Assembly: GCA_021841025.1 (NCBI GenBank)
Contig: JAKBWA010000006.1
Coordinates: 1 to 48,664 of the forward strand
Length of the DNA: 48,664 nucleotides
DNA from: Bacillota bacterium
Lineage (GTDB): Bacteria > Bacillota > Sulfobacillia > Sulfobacillales > Sulfobacillaceae
Reading direction: 5' to 3'
The translations under genes were made by a program, and so were the position numbers. The notes beneath the pieces were generated by a model. That model worked only from the letters and a program-made list of their open reading frames with translations. It had not been told where the DNA came from and ran no database searches. Each line of letters opens with the position of its first letter. The stretch's first letter is position 1. This document shows, piece after piece, positions 27,156 to 35,603 of this stretch.

Positions 27156-28451
27156 TCACGCCTGGCTCACTTTTTGGCTTCTGCGTATGAGCTCAAAACC
27201 GACCAGATAAAGCAACCCTAACAAAGCCCAAGCCGGACGATAAGAAGCGAAAAGTGCCGCAATCTCTCCAAAAACAGGAAGAAACAGCACGATACCGATG
27301 AATCCGGCCATACCGGTTAATGCTAAGGCCATTCCCCGCTCCCGTGGACTGCTTAGTTGTGTGACCCATGCCGTTAACAGCCCATTCCAACCGTCTAAGC
27401 CTGCCCCTAACCCCACAAATACCGGCAGCACCACCGCAAAGGCAATCGAAGGAGGCAGAGTGGCCCAAATCGCCAAAAAGACAACACCAGTGATGGCCGC
27501 ATATTGAAACAGTCGGAGAAATGACGTTTGCTTGTCACCTAATATTCCTGCAGCAATCCGGCTCACAAATCCGGAAAACAATGCACTGGCAATCACAGGC
27601 CCGGCAATTGTGATCGAAACATGCCATCTGGCATGAAGGTCCAAGATGGCATAGGTCAAGAGGGCATATTGACCGGGCGAGAGCAACAAACTGACCACCA
27701 AAGGCATCCTCAACACCCGCAAGCTTTTACGAATATGTCGGCAGTTCAAGTCCTGGGCATCTTGCCAAGCAAAACGTCCTGGGTGAGGTGAAGAGGCAGG
27801 TAACAGCCACGCGAATAAAAGTCGCCACACGGCAACATTAATAGCAATCAACCCTAAAGTCATTTTGAGATTCCACCGTCTAAGCAACAAAGGAAAGAGG
27901 CCGGCCGCCACAATCCCCCCCAAAGGTGTCGCTGCCTGCCGAAGTCCAATAGCCGAACTGCGCTCCTTAGATCCCTCATAAATACGGGTTACGGCTGTAG
28001 TCCCGGTTAAGGACAAAGCCGGCAAAAAAACCCCCACCAATCCTAATAGGACGATTAACGGGACAAAATTCCGGGGCAAAAACCAAGCTAAAGCCCCCAT
28101 CACACCGATAATCATGATACCTGATACCCAAGCCACGATTTTAATGCCGTAGCGCATCAAAAGAAGCCCGGAAGGGATCATACCCGCCACTGCTCCCAAA
28201 GCCACCGTCGAAAACAATAGGCCTATTTGAGCGACTCCTAAATGGGCATAGCGTTTAAACGCTTCGCTCAAAACGGAAAGCCCTTGTTGTGACATGGTAA
28301 TAGCCAGTTGATCGAGAAAAGCCGTTCCCAACAGTATCCAGGCCCTTCTTCTTCGGGGTCTTCCGTCATGGGCACCAGCCTGTCTTCTGAGTCTGTCTCG
28401 AATGGCCGCCTGCTTTCTCTTGCCTTTTTCTCGAGCCAATAAGTCCCACAC
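27156..28451 (-). CDS. MFS transporter
   Basis: 431 aa, about 12 helices after a strongly basic N-terminus (KGKRKQAAIRDRLRRQ and RPRRRRAW). Helix 1 region is LLGTAFLDQLAITMSQQG. Loop 2-3 is LLLMRYGIKIV, a weak version of the MFS motif. GTG 28451 has AAGGG directly against it, which is poor spacing, so a start a little downstream is possible. It resembles general anion or multidrug-like MFS members. Substrate unknown. Confidence 0.8.
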   Translation of the reverse strand: MWDLLAREKGKRKQAAIRDRLRRQAGAHDGRPRRRRAWILLGTAFLDQLAITMSQQGLSVLSEAFKRYAHLGVAQIGLLFSTVALGAVAGMIPSGLLLMRYGIKIVAWVSGIMIIGVMGALAWFLPRNFVPLIVLLGLVGVFLPALSLTGTTAVTRIYEGSKERSSAIGLRQAATPLGGIVAAGLFPLLLRRWNLKMTLGLIAINVAVWRLLFAWLLPASSPHPGRFAWQDAQDLNCRHIRKSLRVLRMPLVVSLLLSPGQYALLTYAILDLHARWHVSITIAGPVIASALFSGFVSRIAAGILGDKQTSFLRLFQYAAITGVVFLAIWATLPPSIAFAVVLPVFVGLGAGLDGWNGLLTAWVTQLSSPRERGMALALTGMAGFIGIVLFLPVFGEIAALFASYRPAWALLGLLYLVGFELIRRSQKVSQA

Positions 28452-28711
28452 CCCTTACTAGGTGTTAGGATTCCCATTCAGACATTGCTAGCCCCAAATT
28501 TCTCAAAGCCCATCCAGTTTAATTCGTCTCAGCGAGCCGTGCCAGCTTGGTCCCTCTCAGCCAACATGGTGGAAAAACGATGAATGCTCTTGAACACAAG
28601 AACAAAGGCAGGCGCTCGCACATTCTTTTGGCGGCCTGCCCTACTATTGGCAAATGCTGTATCCGAGAGAAATCGTCTTGCTTTGAGAAATTTATGGTGC
28701 ATCAATGGTTG

Positions 28712-29179
28712 TCAAATAAAGAGCGAAATCTTTGCTTCCCTCGCGAAATCCAAAAACGTCGCAGCACCCACCACATCTTCCACTTCTGGCACTAAATCTT
28801 CGCGTTTTACCCCCAGCACGTCCATAGACATCTGGCAAGCCACCATATGCACTCCCATCTCCTTGGCCTCTGAGACAAAGTCGCGAACCGTCATTACGTT
28901 GGATTGAGCAAACTGGTTTTTCATCATAGAAGACACCATTTTAGTACCGAAGGGAACGACTCCAGCAACCTTGGCCAGGGCAGGCATTCCGGGGTTCCCG
29001 GCGATCGATACCGAAAGATTGTCAATTTTGTCCTTATGGATCACATCCAAGCCCCAAAAAGTAAAAAACAACATGCATTCCATATCCATAGCTGCCGCCG
29101 CTGTCGCCAGAATAAACGGCGGATATGCCATGTCCAGACTTCCTTTAGATACGATGATGGCTAAACGGTCTTGCTCCAC
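28712..29179 (-). CDS. DsrE/DsrF-family sulfur-transfer protein (DsrE2-like)
   Basis: 155 aa. Starts RLAIIVSKGSLDMAYPPFIL, then the Met-rich MDMECMLFFTFWGLDV, and has the conserved Cys in GVHMVACQMSMDVLGV. This is the DsrE2 pattern of proteins that carry persulfide sulfur with TusA and rhodanese, feeding the Hdr-like sulfur-oxidation pathway in sulfur oxidisers. GTG 29179 follows GAGGAGGGA. Here it stands alone: no tusA, rhodanese or hdr genes adjoin. It suits the proposed Sulfobacillus origin. Confidence 0.85.
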   Translation of the reverse strand: MEQDRLAIIVSKGSLDMAYPPFILATAAAAMDMECMLFFTFWGLDVIHKDKIDNLSVSIAGNPGMPALAKVAGVVPFGTKMVSSMMKNQFAQSNVMTVRDFVSEAKEMGVHMVACQMSMDVLGVKREDLVPEVEDVVGAATFLDFAREAKISLFI

Positions 29180-29967
29180 TGTATTCCCTCCTCATTTCGC
29201 AATACTGAATAGACCTCGGCCCAGTTCCCGAGGCCCCCCGGGTCCCCTTAAGCCTCGACATCATCTGCAGTTATTCTGAACGGACCGAATGGGACTACGC
29301 AGGCTTATCTGAATATTGGTATCGTTTAAATTATTATACATAAAATAAAAATGAGCAAGACTATTCTTGAAATAACTGAATATCATCTAGAATTTTACTT
29401 AACTTCAACTCGGCTACAGTTGTGTCAAGTATTAACGCCGCCGAATACCTGTTTATGCTATCAAGGCCCATAACACCTATTCATAAACTATGCTTATGTT
29501 AAGACCACAATGGCACTTTTGGCCAGGCATTAACAGATTTCCCCCGCTTTGTCCCTTTGTTGGATTCATGGGCTTTTGGCCTGAACAAGACCAATCAAAA
29601 ACCGGAAGATCGTGGTTGCGCTGTGGGAAAATCCCGACGACATCGCCGCAGAACGAGGCTACCGCATTTCTCGTTGGTGTTTTAGTAGCACAGGAGCATA
29701 TCGAGTGTGCCGGAAAGGCAAAACAAACGTCACGTGATGACCCTAAAGATCGCTAGTAGCACATATATCATGACTTACTCGTATTCTGGCGACTTTAAAC
29801 AATGTACCCCGAGGGTTCTCCCTTGGCCAGCCTCGGAAGATCACGCCTGGTTCAGCTGAAAATGGAACAAAGAAACGGCCCATGCATCAGGTATGGACCA
29901 AGAACCCAAGAAGGACAGGGTCATACAGGGTGGCAGGCCAGTTCTCTTGGAAAATTCACCAAACAGA
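29180..29967. other. AT-rich stretch, no supported gene
   Basis: Upstream of the DsrE gene, with a TATAAT hexamer on the minus strand near 29330-29340 but no good -35. In 29490-29960 the plus-strand frames have no ribosome sites. A short text in one frame (WENPDDIAAERGYRISRWC) reads like coding sequence and may be a relic. Function unknown. Confidence 0.3.
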
Positions 29968-31098
29968 TCAGGCACCGGCCGTTCCATGCATGCCGAAGCT
30001 TATGGATGCCTTGTGAGACCAACCTCCTGTCACCCATTGGTTTATCATGACACTCATGTGAGACTCAAGACGGCTCGTTTGTGCCGAGTTCATCAGGCCC
30101 ATTGATTTTACGTTTAGCAGGCGTGTTTTCGCATCACTGAGAAGCGTTGCCTCTAAGGCCTTCGGCGAGGAGCCAGCATGTGTCGCCATCTGCGCTGGGG
30201 TCTGCCCCGAGTGTAAATCAGCTCGGAGCGTGCCCACGGACATATGAAGACTCTGGGCCGTCTTCTCCAGCAATATGCCCATGATCCCCTTTACTCCCTT
30301 TCCCCACGAACGGGAAGAGTGCTGCCATTGTGCGGGGTTTTGGGTGACGAGATGGTCAATGCCGACACCCATATGGGCATCAAGTACATTCGCTTGAGCT
30401 CGTGTTAAAACACCAACGGACACACCCTTCTGAATCTGAGAGCGGGCATCTTGCAATAATGCCGTTTCGAGAGCACTGGCTGATGATCCGGCGTTGTTCG
30501 CAATCTGAGCCAGACTCTTATGCGATTTCATGTCTTTTTGTACCGTAGTCGGTGATATGTGAAGAGCTGAGCTGACGTCATTAACCAGCATTCCCATCAT
30601 AACCTGAGCACCTTGGTGCGCCACGAGCTTTTGCCATTGAACGGGGCTTTGTCCCATTATTTGGCTGAACCAAGCATTCAAATGAGAGTCAAGGCGGTTT
30701 GCCTGCGAAGAAGTGAACAACCCTGCAACAACAGCCTTGTGAATCTCAGCTTGCGCATCTTGAATTAGGGCTTGTTTAAGGGCTGACGCCGATGACCCCG
30801 CATGCTGAGCAATCTGATTCAGATTTTGACCGGAATTCAGTTCCTGTTCGACTTTAGCCGGGGAAATATGCAAGGCATTGGCCACGCCTTGGGTCAACAT
30901 AGCCATGATATTGCCCTCAGGTCCTGCCCCAACCCCCAACGGAGGATGGCCTTCGGGGCTGTTAACAGTGCGCGGGCCCGCATTGACCACGGGATGAGAG
31001 TTCTTATTGAATTGGGCATTATGAGAGACAGTGATCGCTGCCACCGTCCCACCCCCGACAAATACACTCGCGGCCACCCAAGCTAACGATTTGATCAT
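29968..31098 (-). CDS. Exported protein with three tandem helical repeats
   Basis: 376 aa. An N-terminal hydrophobic segment (SLAWVAASVFVGGGTVAAI) looks like a signal peptide or anchor without a clear cleavage site. Three repeats follow at residues 72-156, 175-259 and 280-360. Each has a core ALHISPxxVxxxLxSGxxLxQIAxxAGSSxxAL, then a xLLxDAxxxI helix, then a GxLTxxQAxxLxxHM segment. Similar modules (a GQSLAQIA-type core followed by an LTxEQA helix) occur in exported Firmicute and Actinobacterial proteins of unknown role. It is divergent from the two-component genes at 31441, with an inverted repeat in between, so it may be their target. Confidence 0.8.
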   Translation of the reverse strand: MIKSLAWVAASVFVGGGTVAAITVSHNAQFNKNSHPVVNAGPRTVNSPEGHPPLGVGAGPEGNIMAMLTQGVANALHISPAKVEQELNSGQNLNQIAQHAGSSASALKQALIQDAQAEIHKAVVAGLFTSSQANRLDSHLNAWFSQIMGQSPVQWQKLVAHQGAQVMMGMLVNDVSSALHISPTTVQKDMKSHKSLAQIANNAGSSASALETALLQDARSQIQKGVSVGVLTRAQANVLDAHMGVGIDHLVTQNPAQWQHSSRSWGKGVKGIMGILLEKTAQSLHMSVGTLRADLHSGQTPAQMATHAGSSPKALEATLLSDAKTRLLNVKSMGLMNSAQTSRLESHMSVMINQWVTGGWSHKASISFGMHGTAGA

Positions 31099-31192
31099 CG
31101 AACGTCCACGCTCCTTCTACCTGTGCTAAACTCCATTCTGTAGTGATCTCCGCAATATGGGCGCCAAAAGCCCCCTCTTCTCAGTAAAACCC

Positions 31193-31213
31193 TAACAGGT
31201 TTCCAAACTGTTA
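31193..31213. promoter_or_regulatory. Inverted repeat in the divergent promoter region
   Basis: TAACAG (31193-31198) and CTGTTA (31208-31213) form an inverted repeat with a 9-bp centre, between the exported repeat protein and the response regulator. It is a candidate operator for the OmpR-type regulator. The rest of 31099-31440 shows no gene. Confidence 0.4.
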
Positions 31214-31425
31214 CAACCCAGGATTTTGAGGGATGCTTGTTCAGATGAAAACTCACATCACGCAAAGCTTTCAACCACCCTCGCCCCCTAAGCGTTTGAA
31301 CCCAGCTTAAAATTCCCGACTCAGCAAAAAACTCAGCCCAATGTTACACCTGAGCGTGCATCTTTACAAATGCCGGCAACCGAAAGCTCGAGGCTGGCAA
31401 AGTCCTTGCACAACTTCAGCTGTGC

Positions 31426-31431
31426 TAGAAT
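31426..31431 (+). promoter_or_regulatory. Extended -10 promoter of the two-component genes
   Basis: TGCTAGAAT (TG-n-TAGAAT, hexamer at 31426-31431) is an extended -10 element. The expected transcription start, about 7-9 bases on, falls right at the TTG at 31441, which matters for choosing the regulator's start codon. Confidence 0.5.
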
Positions 31432-31440
31432 GAGGCTAGG

Positions 31441-32217
31441 TTGAAAGGGCAAGGAGGGACAACCACCATAAGCAATCAAGCGGGACAAAACCGCACTTTA
31501 GAGGACTCGGGTGCGGATCTTTTGATTGTCGATGATGATGAGGGCATCTTAGAACTGTTAACCGCTTACGGACGGCTGAATGGATGGCAGACGGTTGCGG
31601 TAACTTCTCTTTCCGCTGCTCTCAAGGTGTTAGCTTATTCTCAGCCTTCGGTGATAATTCTGGACTGGCAGTTGCCCGACTCGGATGGACTGTCATCTAT
31701 CCAAACCTTACGCCAGAAAACCTCCTCGCCTATTCTTATGTTGACGGTACGAAACAAGGAGTCCCACATTATCGAAGCTTTAAATTTAGGGGCGGATGAC
31801 TATGTCGTCAAGCCGTTTAGCCCGGGCCAAGTCATGGCGCGTTGCCAGGCCTTGCGCCGCCGCCAAGGGGGCCGGGTCCGGGACGATGGCAAAGAGATGA
31901 TCACCACTCATGATTTGGTCATTGACTTAAATCGCCGCCAATGCTTTAAACGAGGGATCCTCATCAATCTCTCCACCCTCGAATTTGACCTGTTAACTTA
32001 TTTGGCACGCCATAAGGGACGAGTTTGGACCCGGGACGAATTGCTGGAAAGGATTTGGGGAGATGTGGGAGACACGTTTGATCGGGCTGTTGACGTGGAG
32101 ATCGGGCGGCTACGGAAGAAATTGGACGATCTTCCGGACAATCCAACATACATCGAAACAGTACGGGGAGTGGGATACCGATGGCGCGACGAGACCGCTT
32201 CGCCCGACCAGCCGTAG
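31441..32217 (+). CDS. OmpR/PhoB-family response regulator
   Basis: 258 aa if TTG 31441 is the start. The receiver domain has acidic pocket VDDDE at residues 30-34, phospho-acceptor Asp75 in ILDWQLPDSDG, and Lys in YVVKPF. The winged-helix DNA-binding domain covers the C-terminal 100 residues (LSTLEFDLLTYLARHKGRVW, ETVRGVGYRW). The best ribosome site, AAGGAGGG (31451-31458), points to an ATA at 31468, not to a usual start. The TTG lies at the predicted transcript end. The kinase gene overlaps its last 37 bases, so the pair is co-translated. Possible targets are the divergent repeat protein and the SHOCT genes. Confidence 0.93.
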   Translation: MKGQGGTTTISNQAGQNRTLEDSGADLLIVDDDEGILELLTAYGRLNGWQTVAVTSLSAALKVLAYSQPSVIILDWQLPDSDGLSSIQTLRQKTSSPILMLTVRNKESHIIEALNLGADDYVVKPFSPGQVMARCQALRRRQGGRVRDDGKEMITTHDLVIDLNRRQCFKRGILINLSTLEFDLLTYLARHKGRVWTRDELLERIWGDVGDTFDRAVDVEIGRLRKKLDDLPDNPTYIETVRGVGYRWRDETASPDQP

Positions 32218-33239
32218 GAATTTGGCTTTTGGCAACCATGACCACAATCATCGGCATAGGGATTGTCGTTCTGGGAGGGAATTGGTGGGTATCGGCCAGC
32301 CATCTTTCCGGGCCTTCGCAGAAGGCGGCTTATATTGTGCTGTCATTGCCCACACTCTTCATTATCACGTTCGGGGCATGGATTGTGTCGACCTATATTG
32401 AACGCACGGTATTAGGCGATCTGTCCAGTATTGTTGAATGGATTAATCTGGTGGATGAAGAGCACTTTAATCCCCTGCCGGTGTCTGACATCGGGCCCTG
32501 GGGCCAACTCACTTATGCCCTCAATCAAATGGCCACCCGGCTGAAAGCCGCGCAAAAAGAACGGGACGTATTTCTTGCCAGTGTCGCCCACGAATTAAAA
32601 ACTCCTTTATCAGTACTGCGCGGCAATCTTGAGGGCCTGACCCAGGGCGATCTGACTCCGACACCCGAACGCTGGGCTGCCTTAACCCGGGAAATTAACC
32701 GCCTGACCCGTTTGGTCAATGATTTGCTCTTTATTGAAACTTTGCGCCATTCTCCTGGGGTCTGGAATCCCTCCTATTATGAGCCTTGCGAGCAGCTCTC
32801 CCGGCTCGTATTGCGTTTCGAGCCCTTAACCGAGATGAAACACGTGCATATGAAAATCGAGTGCCAAGTGCATGAGGTGTTTCTTGATCCTGACCGCATG
32901 GAACAGATTCTGGTAAATTTGGTGGATAACGCACTGAGACATTCACCAGAAGGAGGAGATATCTCCATTCACTTGCAACAAATAGAAAAACCTGCGATAA
33001 AGACGGTCAATGCCCCCACTGTGATACTTGAATGGTGCGTTGAAGATTCAGGTCCGGGATTTTCTCCCGAATCTGTTCCGTTCGTCTTGCAACCATTCTT
33101 CCGCGATCCGCGTTCGCCCGGAGCAGGCTTGGGACTGGCTGTGTCGGCGGCATTAGTTCAGGCACAAGGGGGATCCTTAGAAATCGAGAACAGTGATCGA
33201 GGCGGAGCCAAAATTTGCATACGCCTTCCTGCCCATTAG
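32181..33239 (+). CDS. Sensor histidine kinase
   Basis: 352 aa. Two membrane helices (about 12-33 and 50-70) enclose only about 15 outside residues, so it probably senses membrane state or a partner rather than a ligand through a large sensor domain. A HAMP-like linker follows. HisKA has His137 in ASVAHELKTPLS. HATPase has N-box NLVDNALRHSP (Asn250), DSGPGF and GAGLGLAV. ATG 32181 lies inside the regulator gene behind GGGGAG. It partners with the response regulator upstream. Confidence 0.94.
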   Translation: MARRDRFARPAVGIWLLATMTTIIGIGIVVLGGNWWVSASHLSGPSQKAAYIVLSLPTLFIITFGAWIVSTYIERTVLGDLSSIVEWINLVDEEHFNPLPVSDIGPWGQLTYALNQMATRLKAAQKERDVFLASVAHELKTPLSVLRGNLEGLTQGDLTPTPERWAALTREINRLTRLVNDLLFIETLRHSPGVWNPSYYEPCEQLSRLVLRFEPLTEMKHVHMKIECQVHEVFLDPDRMEQILVNLVDNALRHSPEGGDISIHLQQIEKPAIKTVNAPTVILEWCVEDSGPGFSPESVPFVLQPFFRDPRSPGAGLGLAVSAALVQAQGGSLEIENSDRGGAKICIRLPAH

Positions 33240-33259
33240 AAGCCCGGCATACTTAGGCG

Positions 33260-33472
33260 TTAGGACTTCAATCTTTGACGGATTTTCTCATATTCCTCCA
33301 ATGTAATTTCACCGCGGGCCAGACGCAATTCCAATATGGCCCGCGGATCGTCTTCTCGGCGCCGAATATCACGGTGACTGCGAATCCAATACCAGATCCC
33401 GAGTCCCAAAAGAATAATAAGACCGAACCACAGGACATTCGAAATCCACATCATGGTCATCATACCGCCCAT
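33260..33472 (-). CDS. Small membrane protein with SHOCT domain
   Basis: 70 aa. Met-rich N-terminus (MGGMMTMMW), one membrane helix (VLWFGLIILLGLGIWYWI), then a SHOCT module (DPRAILELRLARGEITLEEYEKIRQRL). AGGAGGT precedes the ATG by ten bases. It ends 20 bp from the convergent kinase gene. SHOCT modules are thought to mediate oligomerisation. A paralogue lies at 33795-34043. Confidence 0.88.
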   Translation of the reverse strand: MGGMMTMMWISNVLWFGLIILLGLGIWYWIRSHRDIRRREDDPRAILELRLARGEITLEEYEKIRQRLKS

Positions 33473-33567
33473 TAATTTGGACCTCCTGCTTAGTATTCTA
33501 GCGTGACTCCGGCAAACTCACAACGAATCAGAGCCTCATTGATTAGCAAAGACGGAGGGTATAAAAC

Positions 33568-33630
33568 ATGACAAAAAGTTTTAAGAAAATTTCCCTTTTG
33601 CATAAATCCGTAAGGAAACTTCTCGGCTAG
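33568..33630 (+). CDS. Possible 20-residue basic peptide
   Basis: ATG 33568 follows GGAGGG by about eight bases and encodes MTKSFKKISLLHKSVRKLLG, a basic, helix-prone peptide. It lies in the 322-bp gap between the two SHOCT genes, on the opposite strand. Real translation is uncertain. The rest of the gap (33473-33794) shows no gene. Confidence 0.25.
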   Translation: MTKSFKKISLLHKSVRKLLG

Positions 33631-33794
33631 GATCAGGATAACTTCCAATACGGCGGAGGGCGATCGTGCTACTCACTGCCCTTCGCCAGGCCCCTTGAAG
33701 AGTCCACTTGTTTAGCGAATCATCTCAATTCCCATTGGTATTATTTCAGCCTCGTTTTTTTCTTCAATCACCTAAGGCGCATTCGCTTCTTTGA

Positions 33795-34043
33795 TTAATC
33801 TTTCAAATGCGCCCGCAACATCTCGTATTCATCTGGGGTTAACTCACCTTTCGCCAAACGCATTTTCAATTGTCTTAAGGGATCAGTCGGTTTGCTGCCG
33901 AAAGATCGCCTGGAACTGGAAATGGCGTATTTAATCGCAGCCAATATGCCAACGAAAATTAACCCCATAAAGATCAGTCCAAACCCCAGCATTAATATCG
34001 CCCAGGTACCGTTAAAACCGCCGTGAAAACCCCAACCCATCAT
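33795..34043 (-). CDS. Small membrane protein with SHOCT domain (paralogue)
   Basis: 82 aa from ATG 34043 (ATG 34040 possible), set by AGGAGGT nine bases upstream; the open frame reaches 34154. It has MMGWGFHGG, one long membrane helix (AILMLGFGLIFMGLIFVGIL), then SHOCT (DPLRQLKMRLAKGELTPDEYEMLRAHL). It has the same layout as the protein at 33260-33472, so the two look like a duplicated pair beside the two-component genes. Confidence 0.88.
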   Translation of the reverse strand: MMGWGFHGGFNGTWAILMLGFGLIFMGLIFVGILAAIKYAISSSRRSFGSKPTDPLRQLKMRLAKGELTPDEYEMLRAHLKD

Positions 34044-34220
34044 GATAAACCACCTCCTGTATCTCAATGATGACGCGGGTTGGTAACGTCGTTGTGTCAG
34101 TTTTGTAACAGCACGGTAACAAAAAACATTCCCACAGGAATGCCGTCGTTCCAATCGCCATTAATGCACTCTTTTTGCTACGTTCTAACAATGATTGGCC
34201 TTTCTCAAACTGTCCTCGAC

Positions 34221-34276
34221 AAAAGATTATCGGCTTTATGGCTGAGATTCTCTGTCGAAGAAGCCGATAATCTTTT
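34221..34276 (-). terminator. Perfect 16-bp hairpin terminator of the POR operon
   Basis: AAAAGATTATCGGCTT (34221-34236) and AAGCCGATAATCTTTT (34261-34276) are perfect inverted copies around a 24-base loop, and both strands end in T-runs. It lies 240 bp past the porB stop on the minus strand and would also stop plus-strand transcription. The surrounding 34044-34517 has no supported gene. Confidence 0.7.
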
Positions 34277-34517
34277 TCCCCTGGGTATAACTCTTCACCG
34301 GTTCTTTCCGGTATCCTCTGGCACAATGGAGCATCTACGCGTATACAACCTCAATATCGGACACGTTTACCGCTCAAGAGACTACAGGGATTCTTACCCT
34401 TTTCTTTATGCATTCCTCCAACTTAAACAGTGACACGTCGTATAATTTGCGCGAAAACTCGAAAAACTGCACCTATCCTCCATAAGAGCCCAGGGCAAGA
34501 AAGTTTTTCAATCAAGA

Positions 34518-35591
34518 CTATAGAGAAACTCGTCCATTCGAATGCTTAGAATCTTTTCGAAAATGTTCCCACATCGGTTCACCCAACCGGGGTTCCCAAC
34601 TTTCGGGCAAGCTCGGAACGCGATCCCACAAGCCAGCCTCTTCGCTGGCAAACCATGAAGCGCTCTCTTCATCACGTTTTTTTACCCTTTGCCATTCATC
34701 ATCGATAATTGCTTGAATCTTTTCTAAGGACTCTTCTTGGCCGGCTTGGAACAAGTGCCGAAAACGCCCTTGAAGCGCCAGCCATTTCACTACCGGAATC
34801 CTCGGCGCAGGTTGGTAGGTCAACCGCCACCTTCCTTCAATCACCTCCACCAGAGGCCAGTATCTAGAGTCTACAGCTAAGCGCACCACCAATACCGCAT
34901 CTCGCGGTTCATGACCCCAACCTGGAGGGCACGCAGAGAGAACATTGATAAAGGCGGGACCTTCAGCGTGGTAAGCCCGCTGAACCTTGTTACTTAAGTC
35001 CTGCCAATGTGACATCGCGGCTTGAGCGACGTAGGGAATCCGGTGAGAGGCTACGATTTCGACGATATTTTTGCGAGGTTCGGGTTTGCCCATGGCTGCT
35101 CGTCCTGCCGGGCTGGTCGTAGTGGACGCCCCAAAAGGGGTGGCGCTGGATCGCTGGATTCCTGTATTCATATAAGCTTCATTGTCATAACACACATAGA
35201 TGAACCGCTGCCCGCGTTCCAATGCTCCCGACAGGGCCTGCAGGCCAATGTCATAGGTTCCGCCATCACCGGCAAATACCACCAGGGTCATAGCTTCCGA
35301 CAGTTCACCGCGTGCTCTCAATGCATGGTATGCGGCTTCCACGCCGCTGGCCACCGCGGCAGAATTTTCAAAGGCGACGTGAATCCAGGGAACTTTCCAT
35401 ACGGTAAAAGGATACCGGGTGGTGGCTACTTCCAGGCAACTGGTGGCGTTTATCACCGCCACAGGTCCCGGGATACTAGAGAGAACAGTTCGGACAATAC
35501 TGGGAATGCCGCATCCCCGGCATAATGAATGCCCGGATCCGAACCGCGGATTTTGTTGCGAATGTGATGCCATTTCTTTTATGTTGGCCAT
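34518..35591 (-). CDS. porB: 2-oxoacid (pyruvate):ferredoxin oxidoreductase, beta subunit
   Basis: 357 aa. Thiamine-diphosphate subunit with GHSLCRGCGIP at the N-terminus, and GDGGTYDIGLQALSGALERG with YDNEAYMNTGIQRSSATP forming the cofactor and Mg2+ site; Cys residues for an iron-sulfur cluster are CRGC, and Cys in ACPPGW. Together with PorA it decarboxylates pyruvate or a related 2-oxoacid to acyl-CoA, reducing ferredoxin. AAGGAGGG precedes the ATG, 12 bp after porA. The Y-MNTG-Q-S-TP pattern favours pyruvate, but 2-ketoisovalerate is possible. Last gene of the operon. Confidence 0.93.
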   Translation of the reverse strand: MANIKEMASHSQQNPRFGSGHSLCRGCGIPSIVRTVLSSIPGPVAVINATSCLEVATTRYPFTVWKVPWIHVAFENSAAVASGVEAAYHALRARGELSEAMTLVVFAGDGGTYDIGLQALSGALERGQRFIYVCYDNEAYMNTGIQRSSATPFGASTTTSPAGRAAMGKPEPRKNIVEIVASHRIPYVAQAAMSHWQDLSNKVQRAYHAEGPAFINVLSACPPGWGHEPRDAVLVVRLAVDSRYWPLVEVIEGRWRLTYQPAPRIPVVKWLALQGRFRHLFQAGQEESLEKIQAIIDDEWQRVKKRDEESASWFASEEAGLWDRVPSLPESWEPRLGEPMWEHFRKDSKHSNGRVSL

Positions 35592-35603
35592 GACCTTCCC
35601 TCC

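Noticed and set aside
26854-27159. 101-codon minus-strand frame overlapping the MFS stop
   Set aside because: Overlap could mean coupling, but composition is unusual and no domain or own ribosome site exists.
29490-29760. 88-codon plus-strand frame
   Set aside because: No ribosome site; a neighbouring frame reads more like coding sequence but is broken, so neither is called.
35022-35525. 167-codon plus-strand frame
   Set aside because: Antisense to porB, which is certain.
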